64,000 nt of DNA, taken from assembly GCA_032654645.1 (NCBI GenBank), contig JAULAW010000005.1, positions 682,001 through 746,000 of the forward strand, read 5' to 3'. Below the pieces are notes generated by a model. That model did not search any database. It saw only the letters and a program-made list of their open reading frames with translations, and was not told the DNA's origin. The position numbers and the translations under genes were made by a program. The first letter of the stretch is position 1; each line of letters begins with the position of its first letter. Below, piece after piece: positions 43,911-52,962 of the stretch. This DNA comes from CAITJF01 sp032654645 (lineage in GTDB: Bacteria > Pseudomonadota > Gammaproteobacteria > Burkholderiales > Gallionellaceae).

Positions 43911-45590
43911 TTAGCGGACAGCAAGCAAAGACGGGTTGCCCGTGGATCCGCCAATTTGCAATGCAACAGATCCCATTGCGGTGCGCATCGCCAAATCAGC
44001 CGAAGCTTTTCCGGATAATTGTTGCTTGGTAATATCCAGTGCGCCCGCTGCATTCAATACACCCGCGCTCATTTTAACCTGCCTGAAGTGATAGGCCTCG
44101 TTGGCATAAGACATGTCACCGCTTAATTCATCAAAGCGCGTACGGCCACCCGACAAGCCATTTTTACTGCGCAATCGTGTGGTTTCAATAAAATCCATGC
44201 CGTTTACAACACCTCTCTTAATGACAAAAATCCCATCCATAACTGCCGTATCAGTTAACTTCTCCAAGCTTGCTGCATGCATCTGGAAATGTGCTCTGCC
44301 ATCCAGGTCGCCGCCCAATAGCGTGCTGATGTTTTGCATGGCGATGGTATTGGCCACCAGCGTTCCCTGAACATCCCAATCTTGTCGCCAGTTGATACGC
44401 GCATCGCCCAGCAGCATACCGCCAAAGATATGTGCGTCCAGGTCGGTAATCACAAATTCGTCATCGGCCAATTCACCCTTGGCAATCAATTCATCGAAAT
44501 CCCAATTTGGCAACAATGGCAACGCACTGCCATGCACCGTGATTGTCATCTGCAATTTATTCCCCGGCGTGGCGTTTAAGTCCAGCGCAAATTTATTACC
44601 CTCTGCATTCAAGTTGGCTTGGGTAAAATCTCCGGCCTGATTGAAATTCAGTTTGCCGCCGATATCTGATAATTGAATACCATCCGCCTCCAGCCTGCCT
44701 TGGCTCAGTTCAATACGGGCAATCTGATACTGTGCCCCGGCGGCAACTTGTCGCAACCAAGTGGATACTGGCTGCAACGCTGCGCCGTTAACCAGCACGC
44801 CTTGCAACTCTAGGCTGGCAATCGGCCTCTCGGCAGAAAATAATTCAGGGAAGGTAAAATTCACCCGGGCGCGCTGCACCTGAATTTGTTTTCCGTCGCC
44901 GATAGACACATCGTTTAATTCGAGTCGCGGTGTGGGAAATAAATGTCCCGCCAAGTGGCCGATATGTGCCGGTTGTTTCAATCTGCTTGCCAGCAACTGT
45001 TCGATTTCCGTTACATAGCCCTGCATCGGCAACAGATACGGAGCGGCAAACACTGCGACCAGTATCACCACAAATAAGCCCGCAACTATCTTGCCCCATG
45101 GAACCGGCCTGCGGCTGGCTTGTGTAGCCGGTATGTTTTTTGCAGCTTGCAGCAGCAGGTGGTGTTGCTGTTGTACGGTACTATCCGCATTGGCGGTTTT
45201 GTTAGCGAGTTGCTCCAAAAATGACACCATCTCCGGGCGGATGGAGGTTTCCGCAGCACGCAAATTTGCCAAAATGCCGGAGTATTTGTCGAATACCCGT
45301 GGTGCATAATCCTCAAGTACAGCGGCCTTGTCCCATACGTCCTGCTTTGCGGCTGGAGGGTGCAGGATAGAGTGAACCAGATTCAAGAATATTATTTCTG
45401 ATGCAACTTCGGGAGGAAATCCGGCGCGGTACCCGCGTTTATTAACCATCAACTCCAAAAAATAGTCGTCGAGTTCGGATGAATCCCAGAGCAACATAAT
45501 CTTCGCAAGCACCCGTGGATATTTGCTCGCCAGAACGTGTGGGTAATATTTCTCATTTCCACCCAGGATTTTCAGAAGTCTCGGATCCAT
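43911..45590 (-). CDS. AsmA-like membrane-anchored protein with N-terminal cytoplasmic domain
   Basis: A 559-residue protein. The first 165 residues are soluble and unrecognised. One membrane helix follows (WGKIVAGLFVVILVAVFAAP, about 165-188). Then comes a periplasmic AsmA-type region starting YVTEIEQLLASRLKQPAHIG and ending in repeats such as GRTRFDELSGDMSYANEAYH. AsmA-like proteins form lipid-carrying beta-structures between the two membranes. An additional cytoplasmic domain in front of the helix is uncommon. It is probably transcribed separately from recJ, which lies upstream. Confidence 0.8.
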   Translation of the reverse strand: MDPRLLKILGGNEKYYPHVLASKYPRVLAKIMLLWDSSELDDYFLELMVNKRGYRAGFPPEVASEIIFLNLVHSILHPPAAKQDVWDKAAVLEDYAPRVFDKYSGILANLRAAETSIRPEMVSFLEQLANKTANADSTVQQQHHLLLQAAKNIPATQASRRPVPWGKIVAGLFVVILVAVFAAPYLLPMQGYVTEIEQLLASRLKQPAHIGHLAGHLFPTPRLELNDVSIGDGKQIQVQRARVNFTFPELFSAERPIASLELQGVLVNGAALQPVSTWLRQVAAGAQYQIARIELSQGRLEADGIQLSDIGGKLNFNQAGDFTQANLNAEGNKFALDLNATPGNKLQMTITVHGSALPLLPNWDFDELIAKGELADDEFVITDLDAHIFGGMLLGDARINWRQDWDVQGTLVANTIAMQNISTLLGGDLDGRAHFQMHAASLEKLTDTAVMDGIFVIKRGVVNGMDFIETTRLRSKNGLSGGRTRFDELSGDMSYANEAYHFRQVKMSAGVLNAAGALDITKQQLSGKASADLAMRTAMGSVALQIGGSTGNPSLLAVR

Positions 45591-45722
45591 ATCGGTTGGG
45601 TTATTAATTTGGTTTGCGCGATGTTTTGTTTGGGCGATCTATGGCTTCTGCGTGAAACAGGGTCTGATGCAGCCAAGGGCAGTATTGTTGGCTCTACCAT
45701 CATTGTTCTTGAACCATCTACA

Positions 45723-47681
45723 TTAATCCTCATGCCGCCAGTGACGAATGATGAGCTGCAGGCTTTGCGCGCCATTGTACTCATTGACACACAGGCTGTA
45801 CACAGCGTGTATTTGTTCGGGCAGAGGTTCGTTTTGCCCAAACAGCATGGCCTCGACAAGCTTGCCTTGCGCGCTCAAATGCGGCTCTGATACTGTTGTA
45901 GGCTGATATTTATTGTTGTGGAGAAGGCTGCTGCCCGGTTGCTCCCGCAATTGGCCGGATGCACCAGTGCCGAAAGGTCGCCGCGCAACTGCACGAGGCA
46001 CACCGGCTCCCCCAGTGTCCGGAGTAACGTACCGCAACTGCAGCTTGAGATGTTTTTCACCCACCACGCGCTGGCTTTGCACGATGAACGCGCCCTCGAA
46101 AGCGGGTTGCGGGAACCCTTGCCCCCATACCTGTTGCTCCAGGCCGCGCGCAATCTCCAGTGAAAAGTCGGATGGCATGAGCGGGCCGTCGGTCTCGATA
46201 ATCTGGGTGAGGTCGGCGGGGGTCAGCAGGCTTTGCACGATGGCCTCAAAGGCGGATCGGAATTCTTCGAAATGCTCTTCCCGGATGCTGACGCCCGCCG
46301 CCATGGCATGGCCTCCAAATTTTTGCAGCAAGTGCGGATGGCGTTTGGATACAAGGTCGAGAGCATCCCGCAAATGCAGGGCGGGAATACTGCGCCCGGA
46401 GCCTTTGATTTCTCCGTTGGCAGAACGTGCAAAGGCGATGACGGGGCGATGAAAGCGATCTTTCAGGCGCGAGGCGAGGATGCCGATTACGCCTTGGTGC
46501 CACGCCTCGTCGAACATAGTGAGGCTGCTGCTGAAGGGTCGCTGCGCAGCAGCGGGGTCACCCTCGCGGGGGGAGCTATCAATTGGATTGATTTGTTCCA
46601 AAGCGGCCAGCGCGCTGTCCTGCATGTCAGCTTCTATGGCGCGCCGCTCGCGGTTGAGCGTATCCAGTTGGGCCGCGATCTTTACCGCCTCAGCGGCATC
46701 ATCACTGAGCAAGCAAGCGATGCCGAGGCTCATATCGTCCAGCCTGCCTGCCGCATTCAGGCGCGGCCCGACGACAAAGCCCAGTTCATAAGCGGATGCT
46801 TGTGCATATTTTTTCCCAGCCACCTGCAACAGCGCGTTGATGCCGCAACAAGCGCGTCCGGCGCGGATGCGTTGCAATCCTTGCTGAACCAGAATCCGAT
46901 TGTTCTCATCCAGCTTCACCACGTCCGCCACCGTGCCCAAGGCCACAAGGTCGAGCAGGGTGGCAAGGTTAGGTTCCCCTCTCCCTCCGGGGGAGGGGTT
47001 AGGGGTGAGGGAGGGTTGTTGCGCGACAAAAGCGCCCCGAGCACGCAGTTCGGCGCGCAGTGCCAGCAGCACATAGAAAATTACACCGGCACCCGCCAGA
47101 TTTTTGCTGGGAAAATCGCAGCCCGGCTGGTTGGGGTTGACGATGCAAAGCGCATCCGGAAGAGCGTCGCCGGGCAGGTGGTGGTCGGTGACCAGCACTT
47201 GCATACCCAGCCGGTTGGCCTCGGCCACACCTTCCACGCTGGCGATACCGTTGTCCACCGTAACCAATATGTCCGGTTTGCTCTCGGCAGCCAGATGCAC
47301 GATCTCTGGCGTCAAACCGTAGCCATACTCAAAGCGGTTGGGTACGATGAAATCCACATGCGCACCGAATGCGCGCAAGCCGCGCAAGCCAATAGCGCAG
47401 GCTGTGGCGCCGTCGGCATCGTAATCCGCAACGATCAGCAGCCGGCGTTGCGCGGCGATGGCATCGGCCAGCAACGCGGCCATTTTTTGCGCGTTCTTCA
47501 GTTGCATATAGGGCAACAGGCGGCTCAGGCCGGTTTCCAGTTGCGCTGTTTCAGTAATGCCGCGTGCCGCATAAATGCGTGCGAGCAGAGGCGCGATGCC
47601 CGAGCTGGCAAGACGTTGCGCTACGTCTTCCGGGTAGGAGCGTGGGGCCGATAATTTCTCGCGTGGAGCGATGTTGGGCAT
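45723..47681 (-). CDS. recJ: Single-stranded-DNA-specific exonuclease RecJ
   Basis: A 652-residue product from the ATG at 47681 (MPNIAPREKLSAPRS); the frame continues upstream without family similarity. DHH-family motifs are LLIVADYDADGATACAI, VTVDNGIAS, VLVTDHHLPG and QKFGGHAMAAGV. RecJ is a 5'-3' exonuclease for recombination and mismatch repair. The family pattern is interrupted by in-frame extra segments. The clearest is SLTPNPSPGGRGE (palindromic repeat at 46974-47016). Others lie near codons read at 46525-46575 and 45910-46030. All leave the frame open and the catalytic motifs intact. Confidence 0.95.
   Translation of the reverse strand: MPNIAPREKLSAPRSYPEDVAQRLASSGIAPLLARIYAARGITETAQLETGLSRLLPYMQLKNAQKMAALLADAIAAQRRLLIVADYDADGATACAIGLRGLRAFGAHVDFIVPNRFEYGYGLTPEIVHLAAESKPDILVTVDNGIASVEGVAEANRLGMQVLVTDHHLPGDALPDALCIVNPNQPGCDFPSKNLAGAGVIFYVLLALRAELRARGAFVAQQPSLTPNPSPGGRGEPNLATLLDLVALGTVADVVKLDENNRILVQQGLQRIRAGRACCGINALLQVAGKKYAQASAYELGFVVGPRLNAAGRLDDMSLGIACLLSDDAAEAVKIAAQLDTLNRERRAIEADMQDSALAALEQINPIDSSPREGDPAAAQRPFSSSLTMFDEAWHQGVIGILASRLKDRFHRPVIAFARSANGEIKGSGRSIPALHLRDALDLVSKRHPHLLQKFGGHAMAAGVSIREEHFEEFRSAFEAIVQSLLTPADLTQIIETDGPLMPSDFSLEIARGLEQQVWGQGFPQPAFEGAFIVQSQRVVGEKHLKLQLRYVTPDTGGAGVPRAVARRPFGTGASGQLREQPGSSLLHNNKYQPTTVSEPHLSAQGKLVEAMLFGQNEPLPEQIHAVYSLCVNEYNGAQSLQLIIRHWRHED
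46974..47016. repeat. Palindromic repeat inserted in frame in recJ
   Basis: CCCCTCTCCCTCCGGGGGAG and the following GGGTTAGGGGTGAGGGAGGG belong to the C/T-rich palindrome family seen between genes at 32676, 36378 and 60048. On the recJ strand the segment encodes PSLTPNPSPGGRGE, just before the conserved PNLATLLDLVALG. Confidence 0.8.
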
Positions 47682-47961
47682 GTCGTCAGTGTGGTGCCAT
47701 GCAGGGCGTGCCAGTGTAACAGAGGCGGCGCATTCTCGTTTTTTGTGGGTGTTTAGGGTAGGCTCAGGGCGCACGGAGCAATTTATTGCAAAATTCAAAA
47801 CCAAATGGCTCAACATGAAATGCACTTCAACACCCTACATTCATTTTGCGAAAACGAGCCCAGAATGTGGAATGGATGCAACAATGTGAATATACTTCGC
47901 CAGCCGTGCATGGTTTGAATGCCGATTCTGTCCAGCATACTCAAGGTAATGAATATCTCAA

Positions 47962-48828
47962 ATGTCCGACGACCAAAATCAGCCGCAAACAGTTTCAGCG
48001 CCGCCGCCCATTGCCCCTAAAAAATTCCTGACCAATCAGGGCGACAACACCTTGAGCAAGCGGCTTGAGAAAATCCTGCCGCTGACGCATGACTTCGATT
48101 GCCTTGTCGGTTACTTTTTTATCAGCGGGTTTTTCCGGCTCTATCCAGTGCTGGAGCCGGTAAAAAATATCCGCATTCTCATTGGCTTGATGAATGAGCA
48201 GGTCATACATGGCTTGATCCAGATTGCCAAAGACTCACCGGAAGAAAATCCCCCATCCACTGCTGAGGTTAAAAATACCTTCGGCGGGATGTTGCGCAAG
48301 GAATTGGTTGAGGCGCAGGATTCGCTTGCCATCGAGACCGGCATCCAGAAGTTTATCGAGTGGATTCGGTCGGGCAAGCTGGAGGTAAAACTGTATCGGG
48401 AGCAGAACATCCACGCCAAAATTTACATCATGACCCCCGAGCAGGCCACACCTGACGTGCATCACGGCTACGTCATTACCGGGTCAAGCAACTTGTCCCA
48501 TAGCGGGCTGGAAGGGAATCTGGAATTCAATGTCCTGCTCAATGAGCCGGAGGAACACGACTACGCGCTGCATCGTTTCAACGAGCTTTGGGCGGAGGCC
48601 GTGGATGTGAAGGATGTCCACGAGACCATTATTGATGCGGTGGAAAAAGAATCGCCCTTTGCCTTTTTTACCCCGCACGAACTCTACCTCAAGTTTCTGG
48701 CGGAATATTTCCGCGACTATCTGGGCGACCGCTCCAAGCTGACACTGGGAATGCTGCCGCAAATATTTCGTTTATGCTGCACATTGCAGTATTTCTGCAG
48801 AACACATCCAGTAGTAAGACTGTATTAA
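47962..48828 (+). pseudogene. PLD-domain N-terminal fragment of a helicase-type protein
   Basis: A 288-residue frame. The PLD-type motif is NIHAKIYIM, then YVITGSSNLSHSGLEGNLEF. In the family this domain is followed by a large SNF2/DEAH helicase, making proteins of about 1000 residues. Here the pattern is lost after LYLKFLAEYFRDYL and the frame ends in unrelated residues. The helicase part is missing. It is followed within 20 bp by an hsdM fragment, so this end is probably a deletion junction. Confidence 0.7.
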
Positions 48829-48845
48829 CCAAGGGTTCCCAAAAA

Positions 48846-49178
48846 ATGGCTCGCTCCACCGTCCACTACGCGGACAAAGAAACAAACAACATCCTCAAGA
48901 AGCTGCACAACAAGCTGCGGCCTGCCGGTACGCCGGTGCAGCGGGTGGAATACATCATCGAGCTGCTGTTGTTGCGCATCTTCGAGGTGAAGCTGGTGCA
49001 AGACCCGGAGTACGAACAGTTGCGCGGCGCGTTTGCCGGTGACAATGAGGCGCGGCTATTCACTTCATTGTTGAGCCTGCCCAATGACCAAATCCTGACT
49101 GCGCTCAATTCGCGCTTTTTCCCTTTCTATGCCCGTATCCTCAGTGAAGCGCGCAAAGTCTGGCAGGGTATGCGCTGA
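48846..49178 (+). pseudogene. N-terminal fragment of a type I methyltransferase subunit (HsdM)
   Basis: The 110-residue frame starts at 48846 and contains the HsdM N-terminal helical domain: RVEYIIELLLLRIFEVKL, LNSRFFPFYARILSEARKVW. The catalytic methyltransferase domain with NPPF is absent. Exactly after KVWQG the reading continues in another frame as HsdR sequence (YALTEEEQKDFPGSKSIKPD). A deletion thus appears to have removed most of hsdM and any hsdS and joined hsdM to hsdR. Confidence 0.7.
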
Positions 49179-50383
49179 CCGAGGAAGAGCAGAAGGACTT
49201 TCCCGGTAGCAAGTCCATCAAGCCGGATTTCGTGTTGCAGGATATGTAGGGGTTTTCTCTAGCGGTGATCGAGAACAAGCTGGACGATCCGGCGAAAGCG
49301 TTGCCCAAGCTGCGGCTAAAATACAGCCGCGTGTTGAAACCTCGATTTCTTTATGCCTGTGCGGCGGATGGTGCGGGCGGACTGAAAGTGCTGTTTTTTG
49401 ACCTCGCTTGGCGCGGGGTGGATGCGGCTGATTTTCGTGTGGTCGATAGCTTTATGTCATTGACAGACATGAAACTGAAGATTGAGCAGGACAAGCTGAA
49501 GCGGCAGGAACAGGAAATATGCATCGACACGATGCTGGCTGGCGGCTTTGATCCGGCGGCAGGCAAGGAGCGCGCTTATCAATTGACCTGCATCCTCATA
49601 CTGCTCAACCTTTACCGCGAGGGCAAGATGAAGATGCTGGTTCACATGGCGACCGGCTTGGGCAAGACGCGGACGATGGTCGCGCTGGTCAAAGCGTTGC
49701 TTGAACATGCGCTGGCCAGGCGCATCTTGTTCGTGGTGGATAATGGTGGCGGCGGTGGGGGCGGCGGTGGAGTTGATGGCATTCTGGATAATCCTGATCC
49801 CGCGAGCCTGATTCAGCGCGTGCAGATTACCGAGGACGGCATCAAGATCATTGATAACATCCCCATTGCCAAGGCACGCGAACTGTTCGAGGAAGGCGTT
49901 AAATCAACGATGGATCCGCGCATCGCCCTGCTGCGCCGCAAGGCTTGGGAAGACAAGGATTACCAGCCGACAGAGGAAGAACTTTCTCTTATCAAGGAAT
50001 GGGCGGCAGCACCCGACGTGATTTTGACCGAGGAGCAATTGCAACGGATTTACGAATACCCCGCCGGATCGGTTTGGGATTTCTTCTTGGCGGTGCTGGG
50101 CGTCAAAAAGATACCAACCACGCGGGAACTTATCGAGGCGGGTTTTGAAAGCTATCTGGGGCTATACAACTTCACCGATGAGCAGGCCAAGGCACTCCGC
50201 AAAATCAAGGATGTGTTCGTCGCCAACCTTTCATCACGCGGTCGGGTTGACCTCGACACGATTTTCGCCGACCCGATTTATGCACGGCTGATTGGCGACT
50301 TTGAAGAGATCAACCGCAAGTTCGACGGTAAGTTGCGAGAGGTGGTTGATGATATGCAGGGTAGTTTTCGAAAGGCGGCGTAG
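49168..50383 (+). pseudogene. Type I restriction subunit R (HsdR), internally deleted
   Basis: The nuclease part is visible as SIKPDFVLQ, then SLAVIENK, interrupted by a TAG at 49247-49249. Walker A follows (MATGLGKTRTMVAL). After LFVVDN the sequence runs into nine glycines (GGCGGCGGTGGGGGCGGCGG near 49748) and then resumes as the C-terminal end of HsdR (LYNFTDEQAKALRKIKDVFV). The helicase core between is lost. The longest open piece is 49265-50383. It cannot be functional. The glycine run marks the deletion site or a filler. Confidence 0.75.
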
Positions 50384-50616
50384 GGAAGGATGCGCACAAC
50401 TGACTGTTTCATATTCGCCTAAACCAGTTCAATACCGACTGTGATAAATGAAGGCGAGATTTTTCGTGTTGGGCTGACGCGATTGCACTTGGGCGGAGCC
50501 AAGAAGGTACGTGTTGTGGCTGCTTGGGCTGCTGCGGCGACGAAAGCACGTTAATCGAAGCCGCCCGCTAATGTTCACTTTTCACCGCCAAACGTTCATT
50601 AAACAGGGGGAGCGAC

Positions 50617-51654
50617 ATGACCCGTAAAAATATCTCTTCGGCATCCGCCATGCAAGATTTGCTTGGCCAGTTGCGCGCGCTGATCGCATCAGCCAGAACC
50701 CAAGTGCTGCGTTCGGTTGATGTCATTCAGGTGCAAACCTGCTGGGAGATCGGGCGGCATATTGTCGAATTTGAGCAGGGCGGCGCTGCGCGCGCGAACT
50801 ATGGCAGCAAGCTGATTCCTAACCTGGCGGCGACTTTGACCGCAGAATTTGGCAAGGGGTTTGATAGCTCTAACCTGCGCAAGATGAGGCAGTTTTTTCT
50901 TTACTTCCCAATTCGAGACGCAGTGCGTCCCGAATTAAGCTGGACGCATTACCGCATTTTATTGCGGGTGGAAGATGAGCAAGCCCGGCGTTGGTATATG
51001 AACGAAACCGCCGAGCAAAACTGGGCAAGCCGCGCGCTGGAGCGGCAGATCGGCACGCTGTATTACGAGCGTTTGCTGGTGAGCCAAGACCGCGAGCCGG
51101 TGCAGGCGGAAGCTCTGGCGCAGATTGCGCCGTTGCAAAAATATCCACGCGAGTTTGTGCGTGACCCGGTGTTGCTGGAGTTTTTGGGGTTACCCGAAAC
51201 TGGCCGCTTGCTGGAGGCGGACTTGGAGCAGGCGTTGATTGATAAGCTGCAAAGCTTTTTGCTTGAGCTGGGCAAGGGGTTTGCATTTGTGGCACGCCAG
51301 CAACGTATCAGTACCGACACCAAGGATTTTTACATTGACTTGGTGTTTTACAACTATCTGCTCAAATGTTTTGTGTTGTTTGAATTGAAGTCAGGAGAGC
51401 TAACCCACCAAGACATTGGTCAGTTGGATATGTATGTGCGCATGTATGACGACTTGCGCCGTAGCGAGGATGACAACCCGACAGTGGGCATTATTCTCTG
51501 CGCAGGCAAGGATACCTCGGTAGTAAAGTATTCCGTGTTGCACGAGAACGAGCAATTATTCGCCAGCAAATATCGTTTGATTCTGCCTTCAGAAGAAGAG
51601 CTGCGTGCAGAGTTGGAGCGCGATCAGCAGTGGTTGGCGCAACGCACAGAATAA
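50617..51654 (+). CDS. DUF1016 (YhcG-type) PD-(D/E)XK nuclease protein
   Basis: A 345-residue intact protein with GGGGGAG upstream of the ATG. The N-terminal domain (EIGRHIVEFEQGG, then ANYGSKLIPNLAATLTAEFG) and SWTHYRILLRVED are typical of DUF1016. The C-terminal nuclease core has DFYIDLVFYN, then CFVLFELKSGELTHQDIGQL, giving D and ExK catalytic positions. Family members sit in restriction and defence clusters, as here. The stop overlaps the ATG of the small truncated copy at 51654. Confidence 0.88.
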   Translation: MTRKNISSASAMQDLLGQLRALIASARTQVLRSVDVIQVQTCWEIGRHIVEFEQGGAARANYGSKLIPNLAATLTAEFGKGFDSSNLRKMRQFFLYFPIRDAVRPELSWTHYRILLRVEDEQARRWYMNETAEQNWASRALERQIGTLYYERLLVSQDREPVQAEALAQIAPLQKYPREFVRDPVLLEFLGLPETGRLLEADLEQALIDKLQSFLLELGKGFAFVARQQRISTDTKDFYIDLVFYNYLLKCFVLFELKSGELTHQDIGQLDMYVRMYDDLRRSEDDNPTVGIILCAGKDTSVVKYSVLHENEQLFASKYRLILPSEEELRAELERDQQWLAQRTE

Positions 51655-51761
51655 TGCCCAGCTCTCGCCTCTCCCCCGCCAAAGACCAGCAAGTGATTGT
51701 CGTTTGCGATTCTGCCGCGATCAACCTCGTCAGGTACGCACATGCACAAGAGCGCACCTAA
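51654..51761 (+). pseudogene. Truncated 5' copy of the gene at 52368
   Basis: About 70 bases from the ATG at 51654 match the start of the gene at 52368, with few differences (MPSSRLSPAKDQQVIVVCDS against MPISRLSPAQDQQVIVVCDS). The match stops near 51725, and a stop codon follows at 51759-51761. Both copies begin in the same TAATG overlap with the preceding gene. The copy is a relic of duplication or insertion. Confidence 0.8.
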
Positions 51762-51795
51762 TCTGGCAGTTAAGCGGGACTGCGCAAAAACCCGC

Positions 51796-51860
51796 GTAGG
51801 GCGCAATAACCAACTGGCATTGCGCCGTATGTATCTGTTCATCCGGCGCAATGCGCTTCG
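51796..51860. repeat. GGCGCAAT-type palindromic repeat
   Basis: GTAGGGCGCAATAAC, GCATTGCGCC and CCGGCGCAATGCGC can pair with one another (GGCGCAAT with ATTGCGCC). It is a short intergenic repeat between the truncated copy at 51654 and the DinD-like gene. Confidence 0.65.
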
Positions 51861-51936
51861 CCCTTCGACCTCGCTCAGGACAAGCTTATAGACGCACTAC
51901 ACCTTACGTGATTCGACACTCACCACGGAGACTATT

Positions 51937-52368
51937 ATGACTACCCAACGCATTGCCAACCAGCATCACGCGACATTCGATAGCATCCGCCAGCAAGATA
52001 CTGCGGGTAACGAATATTGGTCTGCGCGTAAGCTTGCCAAGGTGTTGGAGTATTCGGAGTATCGGCACTTTCAGCCTGTCATTGAGCGGGCTCGGGAAGC
52101 TTGCCAGAACAGTGGATATGCGGCAGCAGACCATTTCGAGGATATCCTCGAAATGGTCGATATTGGCTCGGGGGCGAGGCGTGAATTACCCGATGTCAGG
52201 CTGTCGCGTTATGCCTGCTATCTGATTGTACAAAACGGTGATCCATCCAAATCGGTCATCGCTAATGGGCAAACTTATTTTGCGATGCAGACGCGACGGC
52301 AGGAGTTGCAGGATAACGAAAAGTTTGCTCAGTTATCAGAAGATGAAAAGCGTTTGGCTAACCGCTAA
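51937..52368 (+). CDS. DinD-like protein, C-terminally truncated
   Basis: A 143-residue protein matching the N-terminal half of the DNA-damage-inducible protein DinD: GNEYWSARKLAKVLEYSEYR, RELPDVRLSRYACYLIVQNG, FAMQTRRQEL. DinD is about 270-280 residues and continues after LSEDEKRLAxR. Here the frame ends at KRLANR, in the TAATG junction with the next gene. The truncation point therefore coincides with the duplicated gene start, which suggests loss by recombination. DinD inhibits RecA filament functions in E. coli; this fragment may be inactive. Confidence 0.75.
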   Translation: MTTQRIANQHHATFDSIRQQDTAGNEYWSARKLAKVLEYSEYRHFQPVIERAREACQNSGYAAADHFEDILEMVDIGSGARRELPDVRLSRYACYLIVQNGDPSKSVIANGQTYFAMQTRRQELQDNEKFAQLSEDEKRLANR

Positions 52369-52871
52369 TGCCCATCTCTCGCCTCTCCCCAGCCCAAGAC
52401 CAGCAAGTGATTGTTGTTTGCGATTCTGCCGCGATCACCGCTGGCGATATATCGGTAGTGCTGTCCGCGCTTAAAAGCCTGTCCAGCGACCGCTCTTCCG
52501 CCATAAGCGCCGAGGGCGCGGTCACGCTGGTGTTCTACGGCTACGACGATGATCCCCGCGAACTTGAGGCCATCCCGGAAGTGCGGGCATGGTTTGCCAA
52601 GCTGTTTGAGGCATGGCCGTATTGGTCTTTCTTCGCCAGCCGCATAGACCAGACCGTGCCGCTCGTCCTTACGCTGTTGCTGTCCGGTGAAGCCGTGGCC
52701 GGTGAACCGGGCATGGTCGGGTGGAGTTTCGATCTGGACGAATTGAAGCCGTTGCTGCTGGAAATGTTCGGCCACCAGAACGAGCTAATCGAAAGGCTGG
52801 AAATCGGCGAGGACGTGAACGTGCGTATTACCCACGACTTCCTTGAGGCAGTGCAGGCGTTCTTTAACTAA
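52368..52871 (+). CDS. Hypothetical protein, possibly CRR6-like
   Basis: A 167-residue protein that starts in the stop of the DinD-like gene (TAATG). The centre reads LVFYGYDDDPRELEAIPEVR, then AWPYWSFFASRIDQTVP, reminiscent of the CRR6 (chlororespiratory reduction 6) family; this is from memory and uncertain. No membrane helix or enzyme motif is visible. The first 70 bases are duplicated at 51654. Confidence 0.6.
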   Translation: MPISRLSPAQDQQVIVVCDSAAITAGDISVVLSALKSLSSDRSSAISAEGAVTLVFYGYDDDPRELEAIPEVRAWFAKLFEAWPYWSFFASRIDQTVPLVLTLLLSGEAVAGEPGMVGWSFDLDELKPLLLEMFGHQNELIERLEIGEDVNVRITHDFLEAVQAFFN

Positions 52872-52899
52872 ACCAGCATTCGCCGCTCAAAAACCTCTC

Positions 52900-52928
52900 T
52901 TCGTTTTTGTAGTTGTTTGGGGTAGAAT
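52900..52928 (+). promoter_or_regulatory. Predicted lysC promoter
   Basis: TTCGTT (52900-52905) and TAGAAT (52923-52928) are 17 bases apart. The -10 box is good and the -35 box is weak. The lysC start lies 35 bp downstream, after AAAGGGA. Confidence 0.45.
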
Positions 52929-52962
52929 CCAGCCCGTTTCGTAAGTCAGGTAAAGGGAAATC

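Noticed and set aside
50455..50554. Short frame reading INEGEIFRVGLTRLHLGG between the hsdR relic and the DUF1016 gene.
   Set aside because: It has no start signal and no recognisable family; probably chance or debris.
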